This document shows, piece after piece, positions 38,901 through 51,500 of a DNA stretch of 64,000 nt (positions within the stretch are counted from its first letter, which is position 1; every line of letters begins with the position of its first letter). The stretch is from Thunnus maccoyii (taxonomy: Eukaryota; Chordata; Actinopteri; Scombriformes; Scombridae): positions 26,918,542 to 26,982,541 of the forward strand of contig NC_056543.1 of NCBI RefSeq assembly GCF_910596095.1. Direction: 5' to 3'. The notes under the pieces were generated by a model, which saw only the letters and a program-made list of their open reading frames with translations, was not told the DNA's origin and did no database searches. The translations under genes were made by a program, and so were the position numbers.

Positions 38901-41304
38901 CTTTACACTTAGCATACAAAAATAACAATCTTCTCATCTCAAAATGTTGAAACATTCCTTGCATTGGACTTAACATATCTCGTCATACTGACCAATTTTT
39001 ACAAGAATAATTAAAACGGAAGATGAGATAAAATGACTTGTTAAGATGGACGATGTTTTACTGTGTTAAACAGGCCAATGAATCCTTTGATGGTGACACA
39101 TTAAACAAAGTATTTATAGAGTGCAACATGAAAAGAATGGTGGATTTTAATAGAGTGACAACAGGCAACATGTGAAACAGATGGTGTGTAAAAACTGTTG
39201 GCATTAAACCCAGAGCTCCACATTCTCCTCACTCCGTAAGGAAGGTGAGACTTTATGACCACCTTGTGATCCAAAATCTTTCGTTTTTTTTTTATTCATC
39301 TTGAATATCTCCCACCTATTCTCAGACGTGATTGAGCTGTTAAAACTGAATTATCGTGCAGTTTAATAGTTTATTTTATTATGGCTGTTCTCTTTTTCAC
39401 CTCCATTATTCTTCTCTATAACAAATAACTCAGATGACGACATAATGTAGCTATTAAAGGGGATGTATCATGCACATTTACAGGTTTATGTTTATATTCT
39501 GGGACTCTACTGGGATATCTTTGCATGATGTACAGTTTGAAAAAAACTCCTTATTTATCTTAATCTTTATGCTTCTGTCTGAAACAGGCTGGTCTAGCTC
39601 CTCTTTCTTTAACGCCCCCCTCCTGATGAGCCCACTCTGTTCTGATTGGTTAGCATCCAGAAGCTGCATCTCAGCAGACATCCTGAGGCTGGGGTGGTTA
39701 TACCTAAAGAAACAATAGTTGTAGGATTTCGCTTCTTTTTCTGGTTCTCTTCTTGAAATGGAAACTTCTCAAATACATCAGTACATGTTTGAGCTACAAT
39801 CTGATCCGAAATACGCAGGTGGGCAATGTCAACAACCTTAGCAACAAAGGCTATGGAAGGGACAGCCATTGTGGGCATGTGCAAACAATCTGACATCACA
39901 AGTAGAGGTAACTTTGCAAATGAAGCATTCAGAGCGGGCTGAAGCCTGGGCTATTGACTTGTAAGGAGCATTTTTACATATGTTTTGGGACTTTGACCAT
40001 GTTACACAACCAACAGTTCAGTTACAATCTTTGTCAGCTACTAGACCCATATCATATAATCATAATTTACAATCATAATTTGGGATAAAAAAGGGTAGCA
40101 TGGGTTATGCTGAGGTTTGATAAGCAAGCAGTAACCATTGCAGCTGAGTGTGACACACTGAGACAAGCACAGCCCCAAAACATACCATACATCTCTCTTA
40201 TCGTGACTCTTAATATATGTCATTGCTGCAATACACACAGAAAATCCAGCAAGGTGTGACATCACCCATCGGTTTGCATTGCAGCCAGTTTGAAGCCAAG
40301 AGTTGTAGCTTACGGTTGGCGCCATCTATTCGTTCAGAGCCAGAACCTTCCAGATAAGGAACTGGGAACTGGGAACACTGAGCACTGCACACTTTGGCTA
40401 ACGTTAGCTACTATAGTCCGACTGAGTACGAGTCCCGGAGCCGAGGAGAGCAGCAGGTGAGCCAAATATCAATCACAGCTGTCAATCAACGCCCACACGG
40501 CAGACATCAAAGCTACTATATGTCTTCAATTCTTATTAACAGAGCAATTGTTTGAATTAGCAGTGGTGAATTAGTAGTGTATAAAAGGAATTTCTGAGAG
40601 ACACGGTTGGTCAAAACATGACAAAACCAACCTTTAGAATTTGCTGCTGAACACTGAACTATCTACAAGTCTGTTTTTATAATAAATGTTTTCTGTTCTT
40701 CCTGGCATAAAAAAATGCATATAAATAGAAAAATGCACGACTACAGATGATAGTCAATGGATGAAGAGAGAATTGGCGGAAAAATGTTTTGTGAATTTTA
40801 ATTGTGGCCTCCAGAAAAAGCAGAGGACGTTAAGGAGTTTCACCACTTCCTGCTCCTCCTCCTGCTGGAGAAGGTTAAAAACTAGAATGACAAACAGTCT
40901 GACTCTAATTAAAGAGAATACCACATGTTTGTGTGTGTGTGTTGATTAAATGGTCCTCCTGCTGTGTAATTATAGTATAAACGAGGGTCCTCATAATCAT
41001 CACCAGCCTCTTCATCTGAACAGCATGTTTGAAGTACTAAAACAGGTGTGCATGTGTATGAGTGTTGTGAACTGCTTGTGTTGTTCGGTTTTTATTGAGA
41101 CTTTTGGCAAATCATAAACAGAGTTACTTCATCTACAATAAATGGGCTATCTTTATACATACACACACACACACACACACACACATACACACACACACAC
41201 ACACATACACACACATCTGGCGTCTGGACTCGTTGTTACATTATTCACAAACCTTTTACTATGATTTATTCACAGTGTGACTGGAGCTCACACACTCAGC
41301 CCAG

Positions 41305-41366
<62 letters not shown>

Positions 41367-42428
41367 CTGTACGAGAGAGAGAGAGAGAGAGAGAGAGGAA
41401 AAGTGGAAGACAAGGTGCGTGAGGCAAAAGCAGGAAACAGCAATGAAGAGTGAGAGACAGAAATACAGAGAAAGAAGGAGAAACAGACATGAATCATAGA
41501 GATATAAATTCAAACAAAAGAGAGAGAGAAATGTAGTTTCAGAAACATTTTGGGAGTTAGATGAGATTGACAACATTCTCATATCTGTCGATTAAGTATG
41601 AATGATAGCTTAGCATAAAGACTGGAAACGGAAAATATCCACCTACAAGCACCTCTAAACAGTTGCCTGGGAGGAGGCAAATTAATCTGAAAGTCTGGAA
41701 GAATTGTTGGCAGTAATAATTTGTACTTAAGGAGTTAAAACAAGCAAAAGTAAAAAAAAAGCTGCTTGATTTGTGGTGAATTAAGGTGTGTGTGTGTGTG
41801 TTTGTGTGTGTTTACCTTGGAGATGTCCTGACCGTCAATGCGGATGCAGCCACTCTGAGGGTCGTAGAATCTGAACAACAGACGCAGGATGGAGCTTTTA
41901 CCTGATCCAGATGGACCAACCTGTGCTCACACACACACACACACACATGCACGCACACACACAAAGGTAAAACTGTCAGGAAAAACACACAATATACCTG
42001 ATTTCTATCAGTGCCACAGTTACATCCTCAGTGACAAGCTTGTACACTGGCTCTGATTGGTTGACAGACGCTACAGACATATTATTGAAAAGCTCAGTCT
42101 CAACTTTCATTATGTGTTCTCAACACAAAATCAACAACAAAAATCTCTTTCCAGAAACAGTGACTTCCACTGTCTCACTAAACACACTGTCAACAGTTTG
42201 AATGGGGACTTTTTCTTTGGTAGAAAGTAGTTCCAATGAATAAATCTCAGAGACAGATATCTCCAAACTTGAGCAAATAAAACCAAAACGATCTACATGA
42301 CTGGATACCACTAGACATTAGACTTTACAGACAATAGAAACATAGATGTTGTAAACAGGTGGAAACTTACCAGAGCAACTGTCTGCCCCGCCTCCACCTT
42401 AAAGCTCACATCTCTGAGAACCTCAGCG

Positions 42429-42500
<72 letters not shown>

Positions 42501-45500
42501 CAGATAACAGTAAGGCTCAACAGGATCCATTAACTCTGGTTGTAATGTCTGAAATTTGTTAGTTCACTTCATAGACGTACAGTATGAAATGGTTATTTTG
42601 TCCTCATCCAATGCATTGGTAATACTATAAATATAAAATAATGGCAAAGGAGCCAGCCAAGTATTCCAGTTAATTTAACATGGCTGGAAGACACTCATCA
42701 TTTTTTATGTGAGGTCCATAGAATAAGTCATAGTTTCTTGACCTTTCCTGTAACATTTTTATTTCACTTTATTGTTTTTATGTGGATTTGTTTGTGTGCT
42801 TGAATTGAATTGAATCAAAAAACAGAAAAGTGGGTTTCAGCTGTAAACAGATTTGTTGTTGGCTACACACCCCGACACGTAGCTGAAAGAGACTCTGTCA
42901 AATTCCACCTGACCTGCTGTGAGCTGCAAGTCCTGCGCATCCTCAACGTCCTCCACCTGGGGGGGGGGGGGGGAGGTTTTAAGAAGTGATTTAAAAGATG
43001 TACCTGATTCTGCAAGCCTTGACATTATTCTAAGCACTTTTGGATCCTTTCGTCCCGGTTGAGCTTGACTTTGGACGCAGCAAAAGAGCTCAGAATGATG
43101 GAAAGTTTGGATTTGGTCAAGAATAATCTGTCATGCTCAACAGAAAAAACATTCTTTGTAAGTAGTAGTAGTAAAAAATACAAAAAATATCTTCATTAAA
43201 TTGAAAAGTGGAGAGGACATTACAAGAAGAAGAGGCAGTTGGAAGGCATGACAGGAGAGGAGGAAGAAGAAAACATAGCGAGAAGGAAGAGAGAGAGTAT
43301 TGAGACAGTTTTTTCAAAGAATAAATATTTTTCTTTGTCTTCTGCCCCTTCATCCTCTTCTTCTTCCTCCCATCATTTCTCCATTTTTCACCCTCTCTGC
43401 GTTCCCTCCTCTATTCTGAAACGGCAATCCAAACATTTTCAAAACAGAAAAGCTTGTTTGCAGTTTGACAATTTATCACCATCAGTTCTTACAAACCCTC
43501 TCTATTTCCTGACCTTCCTCCTCCTCCTCCTCCTTGCTGACTCCCCTCGCCTGCAGCTTCCCAAGCCTAAGAAAAGGGCCGCTGTATTTTTAAGGTGCTC
43601 TAATGCTTTTGTCTACATTCATGTGCCTGTTTACCATATCAAGGGCCTGTGAATGTAGGAGCCTTTAGTGAGGCAGCCGGAGGACGCCTTTTCCCACCGA
43701 AGCACACACACGCACAAAGACAGACGTACACACACAGACATACACGCAGACTCTGTGTTTTAGTATGTGTATGCGCACAAAGACACACAAACACACAAAG
43801 TCACACACAAACACTTGTTGACCTCCTAATCCGCTGACCTCTGACTGCGTGAGTTTCTGTTTTCAAGCAGGACTGAAGCAGACTGATCACAAATCAACAC
43901 CATCAAACAATTTTTGTTTTATTTATACATATTTAATTATTATATTTTGATTGACATTTTTATTCACCAAAGGCCTCTTTATATAATTTATTTCTAAGTA
44001 TTGAAATATGTAATTATTTTCTTATTTTGTATCATATTTAATAAAAGAGAAGACATTGATTGTATTATAGCTAAATACTATTATCTAAATAATGCTTTAA
44101 TCATAGTAATATTTTACTTTCCAATAATATAACAAATTGATTGAAAAATAATAAACATATCAAACATTTGATTACATTAGCTGCATTATCTTCAACTCAG
44201 CTTCATTCTCAACTTCATTATTATTATCTCAAAGGGAATTTAGTGTGAAGTCAGGCAAATGTTAAATACATTCAATGTTGGGGGCCACTTAAGAGATAAA
44301 AAGTCGAAGGTTGAGAACTCTTTTTACATTTTCTCATATCACAACGTAATCAGCCTGTTTTGAGTGTGATTATCAGTTTCTAAGGAAGCTTTTCAAATAC
44401 AACAACTGGATTCTGTCATCCTGCTGAAGTGTCCTTGACACTGAATCCAGGTCCTGACCTGATGTGAAGGAGGGAGGCAGTTTTGGCAAAAGAGAGCTCA
44501 CTGCTTCCTTCACATCTGTTGTATTTGTTGACAAGGTGTAGAAAATATTTTGTTTACTAAATCTGCCTGGATTGTGATTAAATCAGCGACCATAAAGTTT
44601 TTTTTTTTACTATTCAGCATCCAAATAATTATTATCATAATGTGGCATTTAAGCATATAAACATCAAAGTAAAGTACATCAGTTGTTGAGTTCATTAACA
44701 CTGATAGCAGACTGATGTTAGCACTAACTTGGTCCAATATGAATTACATTACAATCATGCACCTGATATGATTCTTTTTCATGACTCACCTCTTTCTGCA
44801 CTGTCAACAGAGCCAGCATGTTCTCCATGTCAACAAATGAACTCTGAATCAGCCTGCAGAGATACATGGCCTATAGTTATTTGTATTATTAGTAGCCGTA
44901 ACAGCGGTAGCTACGGTAGTGTGAAAATACAATCACCAGCATTTAATATGCACTGTTGCTACTGTAAAACACCCCTCAAACACACATCCTGTACTTTATA
45001 TTAATCTCACCTGTAGTAGGTACCAAACCAGTTGAGAGGAGTGTACAGCTGGATGATGTAGGTTCCAAACAGAACATAATCTCCAACCTGAGGGGAAAGG
45101 AAACACATACAGCTCCTAAACATTAAACACCACCACAGAACATTACTAATCCTATAATCATCAATAAGTAAAGCAGCAACTAGACAGCCATTAAAGTTAA
45201 AGAATGAGTCAAGTCTCATGTCCATTTTATGTGCATCATTATCAGTGGGGTCAGGTATTAAAACAAGGTCATATCCTAATCACCAAGGATGCTTACTGGT
45301 CATTAAGATTGAGTCTGAGCCATGAGATCATGTCTGATTCACTGAATTAATTCACAATACACCAAAGTCCTGTCTAACTAATTAACATGTCTCATGTCTG
45401 AGTCATCATCATTAAGTCTGAGTCTCTAAAACCATATTTGAGTTACTGAGACCTATTTCCATTCTGTTAATTCTGCTTCCTCACGTCCTCTCCGGCCCGT

Positions 45501-48500
45501 GACCTCTGTTGATAGAGTTCCCTCATCATATAAGATGTTCCAATCCCTTAAATGCATTTTGGAGAAGAAGAGAGAGGAAGAGCGAGGAACCACAGGTGTA
45601 TCCTATGTGGTCGTTTTTTATCAGACTGCAACACCCCTTTGATCAGATTGTCTTTATTGATCCATCACCTGATCCGATGGAGCTGCCGGGCTGCTGGGAA
45701 AACAACTTAAAGAGGACCTATTCTGCTCATTTCAGCTCTAAATTTTTATTTTTGGATTCCACTAGAGTAGCTCTGCATGATTCAAAGTTCTAAAACTCCT
45801 TCTTTATCTTATGCTGGCCCTTTATGTAGCCCCTCAACATACACCATTTGTCTTACACTCCGTTTTAGCTCCTGTCCCTTTAAGGCCCTCCTCCCGATGG
45901 GCCCACTCTATTCTGATTGGCCAGCTTTACGTATCAGAGTTGTGTAACTTTACCGTCATTGCAAACCAAACATGTCCTGCTTTACTGCTTCAAATAAAGC
46001 TTTTAATTGACTAACTAATGGAAGACTTTTATTGTGAAGAATTTACAGGAAGTAAAAGCGTGTTCCTCACTGACTTAGCAGAGCTTCATTAGCAGCGCTA
46101 AAAACCAGTCGAAACAACAGCATATGGAGCTATTTGGAGCTATTTGTTCAGCGGATCAGTTAGAAATGATGCACGGAGGAAGAGTACAAGCAGAAACAGT
46201 CACAGTGAGATGTTTTATTAAGAGCTGCAGACAACCAGCACACCTCCAATAGGTAAACTACTTATTTTACTTTGCTGTGCTGTGTAATGGCGTCATGGCT
46301 TGGTGTAACTACTCCCAGAGTGGAACAGCGAATTCGCGCACTGTGCACGTAGCAGATGTCCATATAAAGAAATCCGTCACGAGCTGACATCAGCTTGGGC
46401 CAAAAGTAGAAAAAACCATTGGAAACGGAGTGCTCAGAGCAGTCTGAGGCCAGGGCTTTCTGCTTACAGGGATTACTCCTACATATGTTTACCTCGTTAT
46501 TTGACCCGTAAGCCACTTTTAACATGAATATCCGACATTGTGACATTATATATATATGTCTGAAAATAAGGAAAAGCATAATACGTCCCCTTTAACTGTA
46601 ATAATAATAAAATTGCATGATTTGCAATACTGTAGATTAAGAAAACTACCTTTGGAAACAGGAAAGACAGACAGCACCAAGGTGGCTCTAATGTTATTCA
46701 TTTTTATATCTTAAATAGAAAAATATGACATATGTGTAGAATCTGAATAATGAAAGCATTCACTTTCTTCATGACTCATAAGGCTTTTCTCTTCTTCTTT
46801 TCTTATTTTTAATTCCAAGATTATCTTAATAAGTTCAGGGAAAATATACAGCTACAGTCCTACAAAGCTGTGGTTATTATTACTAATCCTTCATCCTCTT
46901 GTCTCTCCTTTGCATCTTTCTCTCCCATCCCCGCTGAGAGGAGCCAAAGCGTGAGGAAGAAAGGTGAGTGAGGGTAGCGAGGAGCAATATTAGCCAAACG
47001 GAAAGTACCCGAAGTTACCGAGGTCATGTCCTTATCACTAACATATTGTTTGATTCACGGAGATCATCTCCAAGTTTCATATCCAGATCTCGTCATGTCC
47101 AGGTCACCACGGTCAAGTCCATGTTTCTTAGTCATGTCTGAGTCACTGAGGTCATGGCATCAAAGAAGTTTCTTGGTCTCGTTCACTCTTCACTGATACC
47201 TGGAATTGTCCCTTGGAGACCAGGTAGGCGCAGAGCAGAGATCCAGCCAGCAGTCCTGATCCTATGATGATGTTCTGTGTTTGGTTCAGCAGAGCGAGGG
47301 ACGCTGAGCTCTTCCATTCACAGTACTACACAACCAGCACACAATTTATTGAGCTTAATTTAAAATAAGGAACATTGAAAACAATCATTGCAAGATTTGA
47401 AAATTGATCAGAATTCTTTAAACTAAAACAAGACACACTGCTTTATATTTACATGTGAAATAAGCAGCAACTGAACTGTCTGTCTGCTATTAGCTGCCAG
47501 GTGATGTCACTCATACAGTAACCTGATAGAAACAAAAGCTTACTTGATATTTCAGAATGGCTTCCTCAAAGCAGCGGACTTCATAATCCTCAGCGTTGTA
47601 ATATTTTACCTGCAAAAAATATCAAATTAAAATTAAACAAACCCAATGTGTGAAGACTGGAAAACAAAGGAATATCTGTCAGTCAGCCTTGTGTGTGTGA
47701 TATGTGTGATGGTGTTATCTACCGTCTCAAAATTCAGCAGCGAGTCTACGGCTCTGGACTTTGCGTTGTTGTCCTGATTGTTCATCTCTCTCCTGTATTT
47801 CGTCCTCCACTCTGTGATCAGGACGGTACATGCTGCAGACAGAGTTAATATCAGTTTGAAACTGCATTTAACAAAGATTGTTACAAAAACAAGAGGCTGG
47901 ATCTTGGATCTGGGTTTAAAAAGTATGAGCACAAAATCTATACATCCATCATACATTCACATTTATTAAGTGCTTATATTTTTGGAAGTCTTTAAACTTG
48001 ACCAAACTGGATTGAATCAAGATTTCATGATGCTCAGAATTTTGCTGAAATTAGATATATGAGTCCTGATGACCAGAAAGCAATGGGAAAAAAATTGTGA
48101 AGGAAAGCATACACTTACACTCAAACAGCACGCACACACTGACTCACTGAGGTAAAGCACCATGCAGGCAAGAACGATGAGTCCAAACCAGATACTGAAG
48201 TAGGAGACAAAGTAAATGATGGCGATGATGATGTCGCAGATGGTGGGGAGGATGCTGAACAGGATGTAGCTAAAGACAAATACAAACACGGGTTATTACT
48301 TGCCCCCTACATGTGTTCTGAGTCGCATGCCTGTCATGTTTTGGTAAATGAAACCGGGTTAAGTGAGTTGAGGATTAGTGTCTCCACTTTTCAGCCTCCT
48401 CCTGTCCTACCTCAGCAGGTTATTGATAGATGAGGTGCCTCGGTCGACGCTCCTCAGAACATCCCCAGTGTGTCTCTCCAGGTGCCAGCGCAGAGATAAT

Positions 48501-51500
48501 CCATGGAGGTGGGAAAACAAACGCACCTCAAGTGTGGAGGGAGAGGGGCAGAGAGGGGCTTCTGGTTACCAAATTAGACTACACACAGCCTACAACACAT
48601 TACACACTTGGACCATGTCCAATGTAAGCCTGATGAATTTGAAATCTGTATTAATGAGCCTTAAAGGAGTAGTTCAACACTATCATGTTTTTACAAGCTG
48701 CGTGCAGAGAAAGCAGCAATGGTAGAAAGACTGATGGAGCTTTAAATAAGGCGCCCTGTATGAAATTTTCCAATTGAATTTATTGACGGTAATCAGCTGA
48801 GCCATCGACTGACGTGGGCCAGCTTTAAGATCAGCTGCTGTCAGCTGATGTAGCTGGGTTTGTGAGCTGAGCTTCACTTTGTGGCCTGCCTGAACTAACT
48901 CTATGCTCAATGTCTTCAAATCTTCAAATCAAAAAATTATTGACTTCATATTTCTAGAGAGAAGTTGACGCTTTTTGAATGGGAGTCTATTGGAGCCAGG
49001 GATTCTCTGGAGCCAGCATCTAGTGGCCGTCAGTGGCATTGCACTTTAAGGTGCTTCATCCTCAAGCCGTGGTAGTTGCTGCTTGGTCAGTATGAGTTAA
49101 ATAAGGAGTTTTTTTAACTGAAAATAGATATTCCAATAGAGCCCCAGATTAAAAATATAGACCCGGAAATGTGCATGATATGTCCCCTTTAAGTACAAGC
49201 GAGCTAACACTGTGGAAAATTCAGAAATTAAAGTCAGCAGGAAGGAAAGGCAAGGAAACATACAGAAGAAGAAGAGTCTGAGTGGTACCTGAACGCCTCT
49301 GCTGGTGAACTGCTGAACTTTGATCCACAGAAACTGACGAAGATTGCTGATGAAACCAGAGGTACCTACAAGGAGCAAAGAGAGGAAGAGGAGGGTGAGT
49401 GATGGAAGGAGGGAGGAAAAAGCAATAGATAAAGGAAGGAAGAAATCAAAGACGCATTTTATTATTTACATATATTCCTGTACTGTAAATATAGAAACAC
49501 CTCATGCGTACCTGCCCCTCCTCCTTGTAGGAACTTGAGCAGTGTGTAGATGCAGACAGTGATGATCAGTGAAGTCCAGCTGCTTCCTGCAGACAATTCA
49601 TTCACTGCGCGCACACACACACGTACACACACACACACACACACACACACATATGCACATATAGGTGTTACAAAGTACAACACAAAGGTTAAATCCTCCA
49701 CATTTTCTTATTACTGAGGCCTGTGATCTAGATAAACATCCTCCCAGTGAAAACCAACTAAACACACACATACACACACAGTCATGAACATATTCACACA
49801 CTCCCCTCTCTGCCACACAGACACATTCTCATTCACATTCATTACCATTTTGTACAAGTGCTGGGAATCAGGATGAAATGAATAAACAGACAGAGATGAG
49901 GGGAGAAGGAGGAGGAGAGGAAGAAAAACCAAAGATCCACACAGAAAGAGAGGCACAGTAAAAAAAAAGAAAGGAGAAAGATAAAAAGATTGATAGAAAG
50001 AAATAAAGAGATGTGTGTATTTTACATTCTTAAACTATCTAGTGTGTGTTTTCTGCGGGGGGCATTTTCAACTCTGGCATCGGGTCCCAGAGTCGGAGGG
50101 GGTCGGACTTAGAGACAAAACGTCCGTTGTACCGGTGTGTTAACTCCACGAAAAAGGCCGCTAATGCCGGCTAAGCATGACTGGCAGGAGGGGTGACCTC
50201 CCAGAAAACCCTCTGCACACACACACACACACCAATAACAAACCCCCCTCTGAAACCCCCTCCACCCCTTCCTCATCACACAAAGCAGCGCTCGGCCTCA
50301 TTCTTGCTGCGCTGGCTTATACTTTCATGTTGCTCCAAAAGCCAAATGGCCAGTTTTCCAAAAGGAGAAGTAACTGAAGACAAACTGGATGCTGACTTCC
50401 TCTGAAGTGGAGGCTTCTGGGTTGTTGCCTTGTGGTAGATGCAGCCCTGCGTACAAAACAGCGTACAAAAGACCCTGGCAAATGATGACACCCCCTCGTT
50501 GTGTGCCAAATTGCATCCTTCATATGTGAAAGTGAAGCTTCAAACCCATACGTTTTCATTCAGTAGCTGATCTGGTTTATAAGAAATGACCAAACCAGCC
50601 TACACAATTGTTTACAGTTTATAGTGATGTATGTTACTGGATTCCCTCAGTACCTACATGAAATGATGTGAAATGAACATTTTTAAACCTGTGAATGAAT
50701 TGTATTTTATGGACCTAGCTACAGTAATGTGTGTATATGCAGAAAATAAGCCACTATCAGAAAACATCAGATTTTGATGTCAGTCCCTCATAATAAAATT
50801 CACTCGCAGTTGGTTTTGGTTGAATATTCAGTTGCCAGTAGCAACCGCTACGTTCCAAATGCCCTTAATGGAACATTTGTCTGCAGGTACTCAGACTGTT
50901 GTAGGTCTTTTGTGACCGTTGTAATTTGAGACATTAAATTTGATTTTCTGTGATCAGTTTAGTATTAACCAAGCTAGCCATTAACCTACATTAGCTGAGG
51001 CTAATGTGTTGCTAATACAATATTCTAGGGTAACTGTTACTTAGGCTTAAGGTAATTTCAGTGAGCAGCTACCAGGGCTAAAGTTACATTCAAACCTGAC
51101 CTGTACGCTTCAGGTTGATGCTATCGTAGCCATATATAACAAGCTTAGCTAACTAATATTATAAACTGTTTTTGGTCCAGATAATCCAAATTTGTATTCT
51201 GATGTTCGACCATCATCTACTCAGACACTGGCTTGGCTTTTCTTGCTGCTGACACCGATCTTGTCATGGTTACATTCAAAACAATGGTGGTGGCAGCAGC
51301 AACTGCTCACTGTCTGAAAATACCTTAATCTTTTTTTTATAAACCAACAGAAAATATCAGATTTGTATGTCAGCACCTAGGAATCAAAGTAATCAGCAGT
51401 TAGTTTCAGTATAACATTATGTTGCTAGCAGTTGCAGTCTGCTCTTGTCAGACCATTCATCTGTAGGTATCTCCTTTCTTAGATATTTTTCTACACAACT

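Larger units (their letters stand above)
34833..41815 (-). other. abcb6: 7 kb abcb6 intron between Walker A and Q-loop exons
   Basis: No coding sequence was recognised. It is dense in elements: a hAT-type MITE (35504-35858), a TTAA-flanked MITE (38381-38772), a second TTAA family copy (39454-40005), a GCCAGGCTAGCT repeat (about 38825-38940) with a reversed fragment near 41604, and CA/GT/GA microsatellites (41159-41400). Confidence 0.65.

Noticed and set aside
50276-50559. Overlapping minus-strand frames of 63-80 codons in an abcb6 intron
   Set aside because: No recognisable domain, and three frames are open at once; probably repeat-derived.
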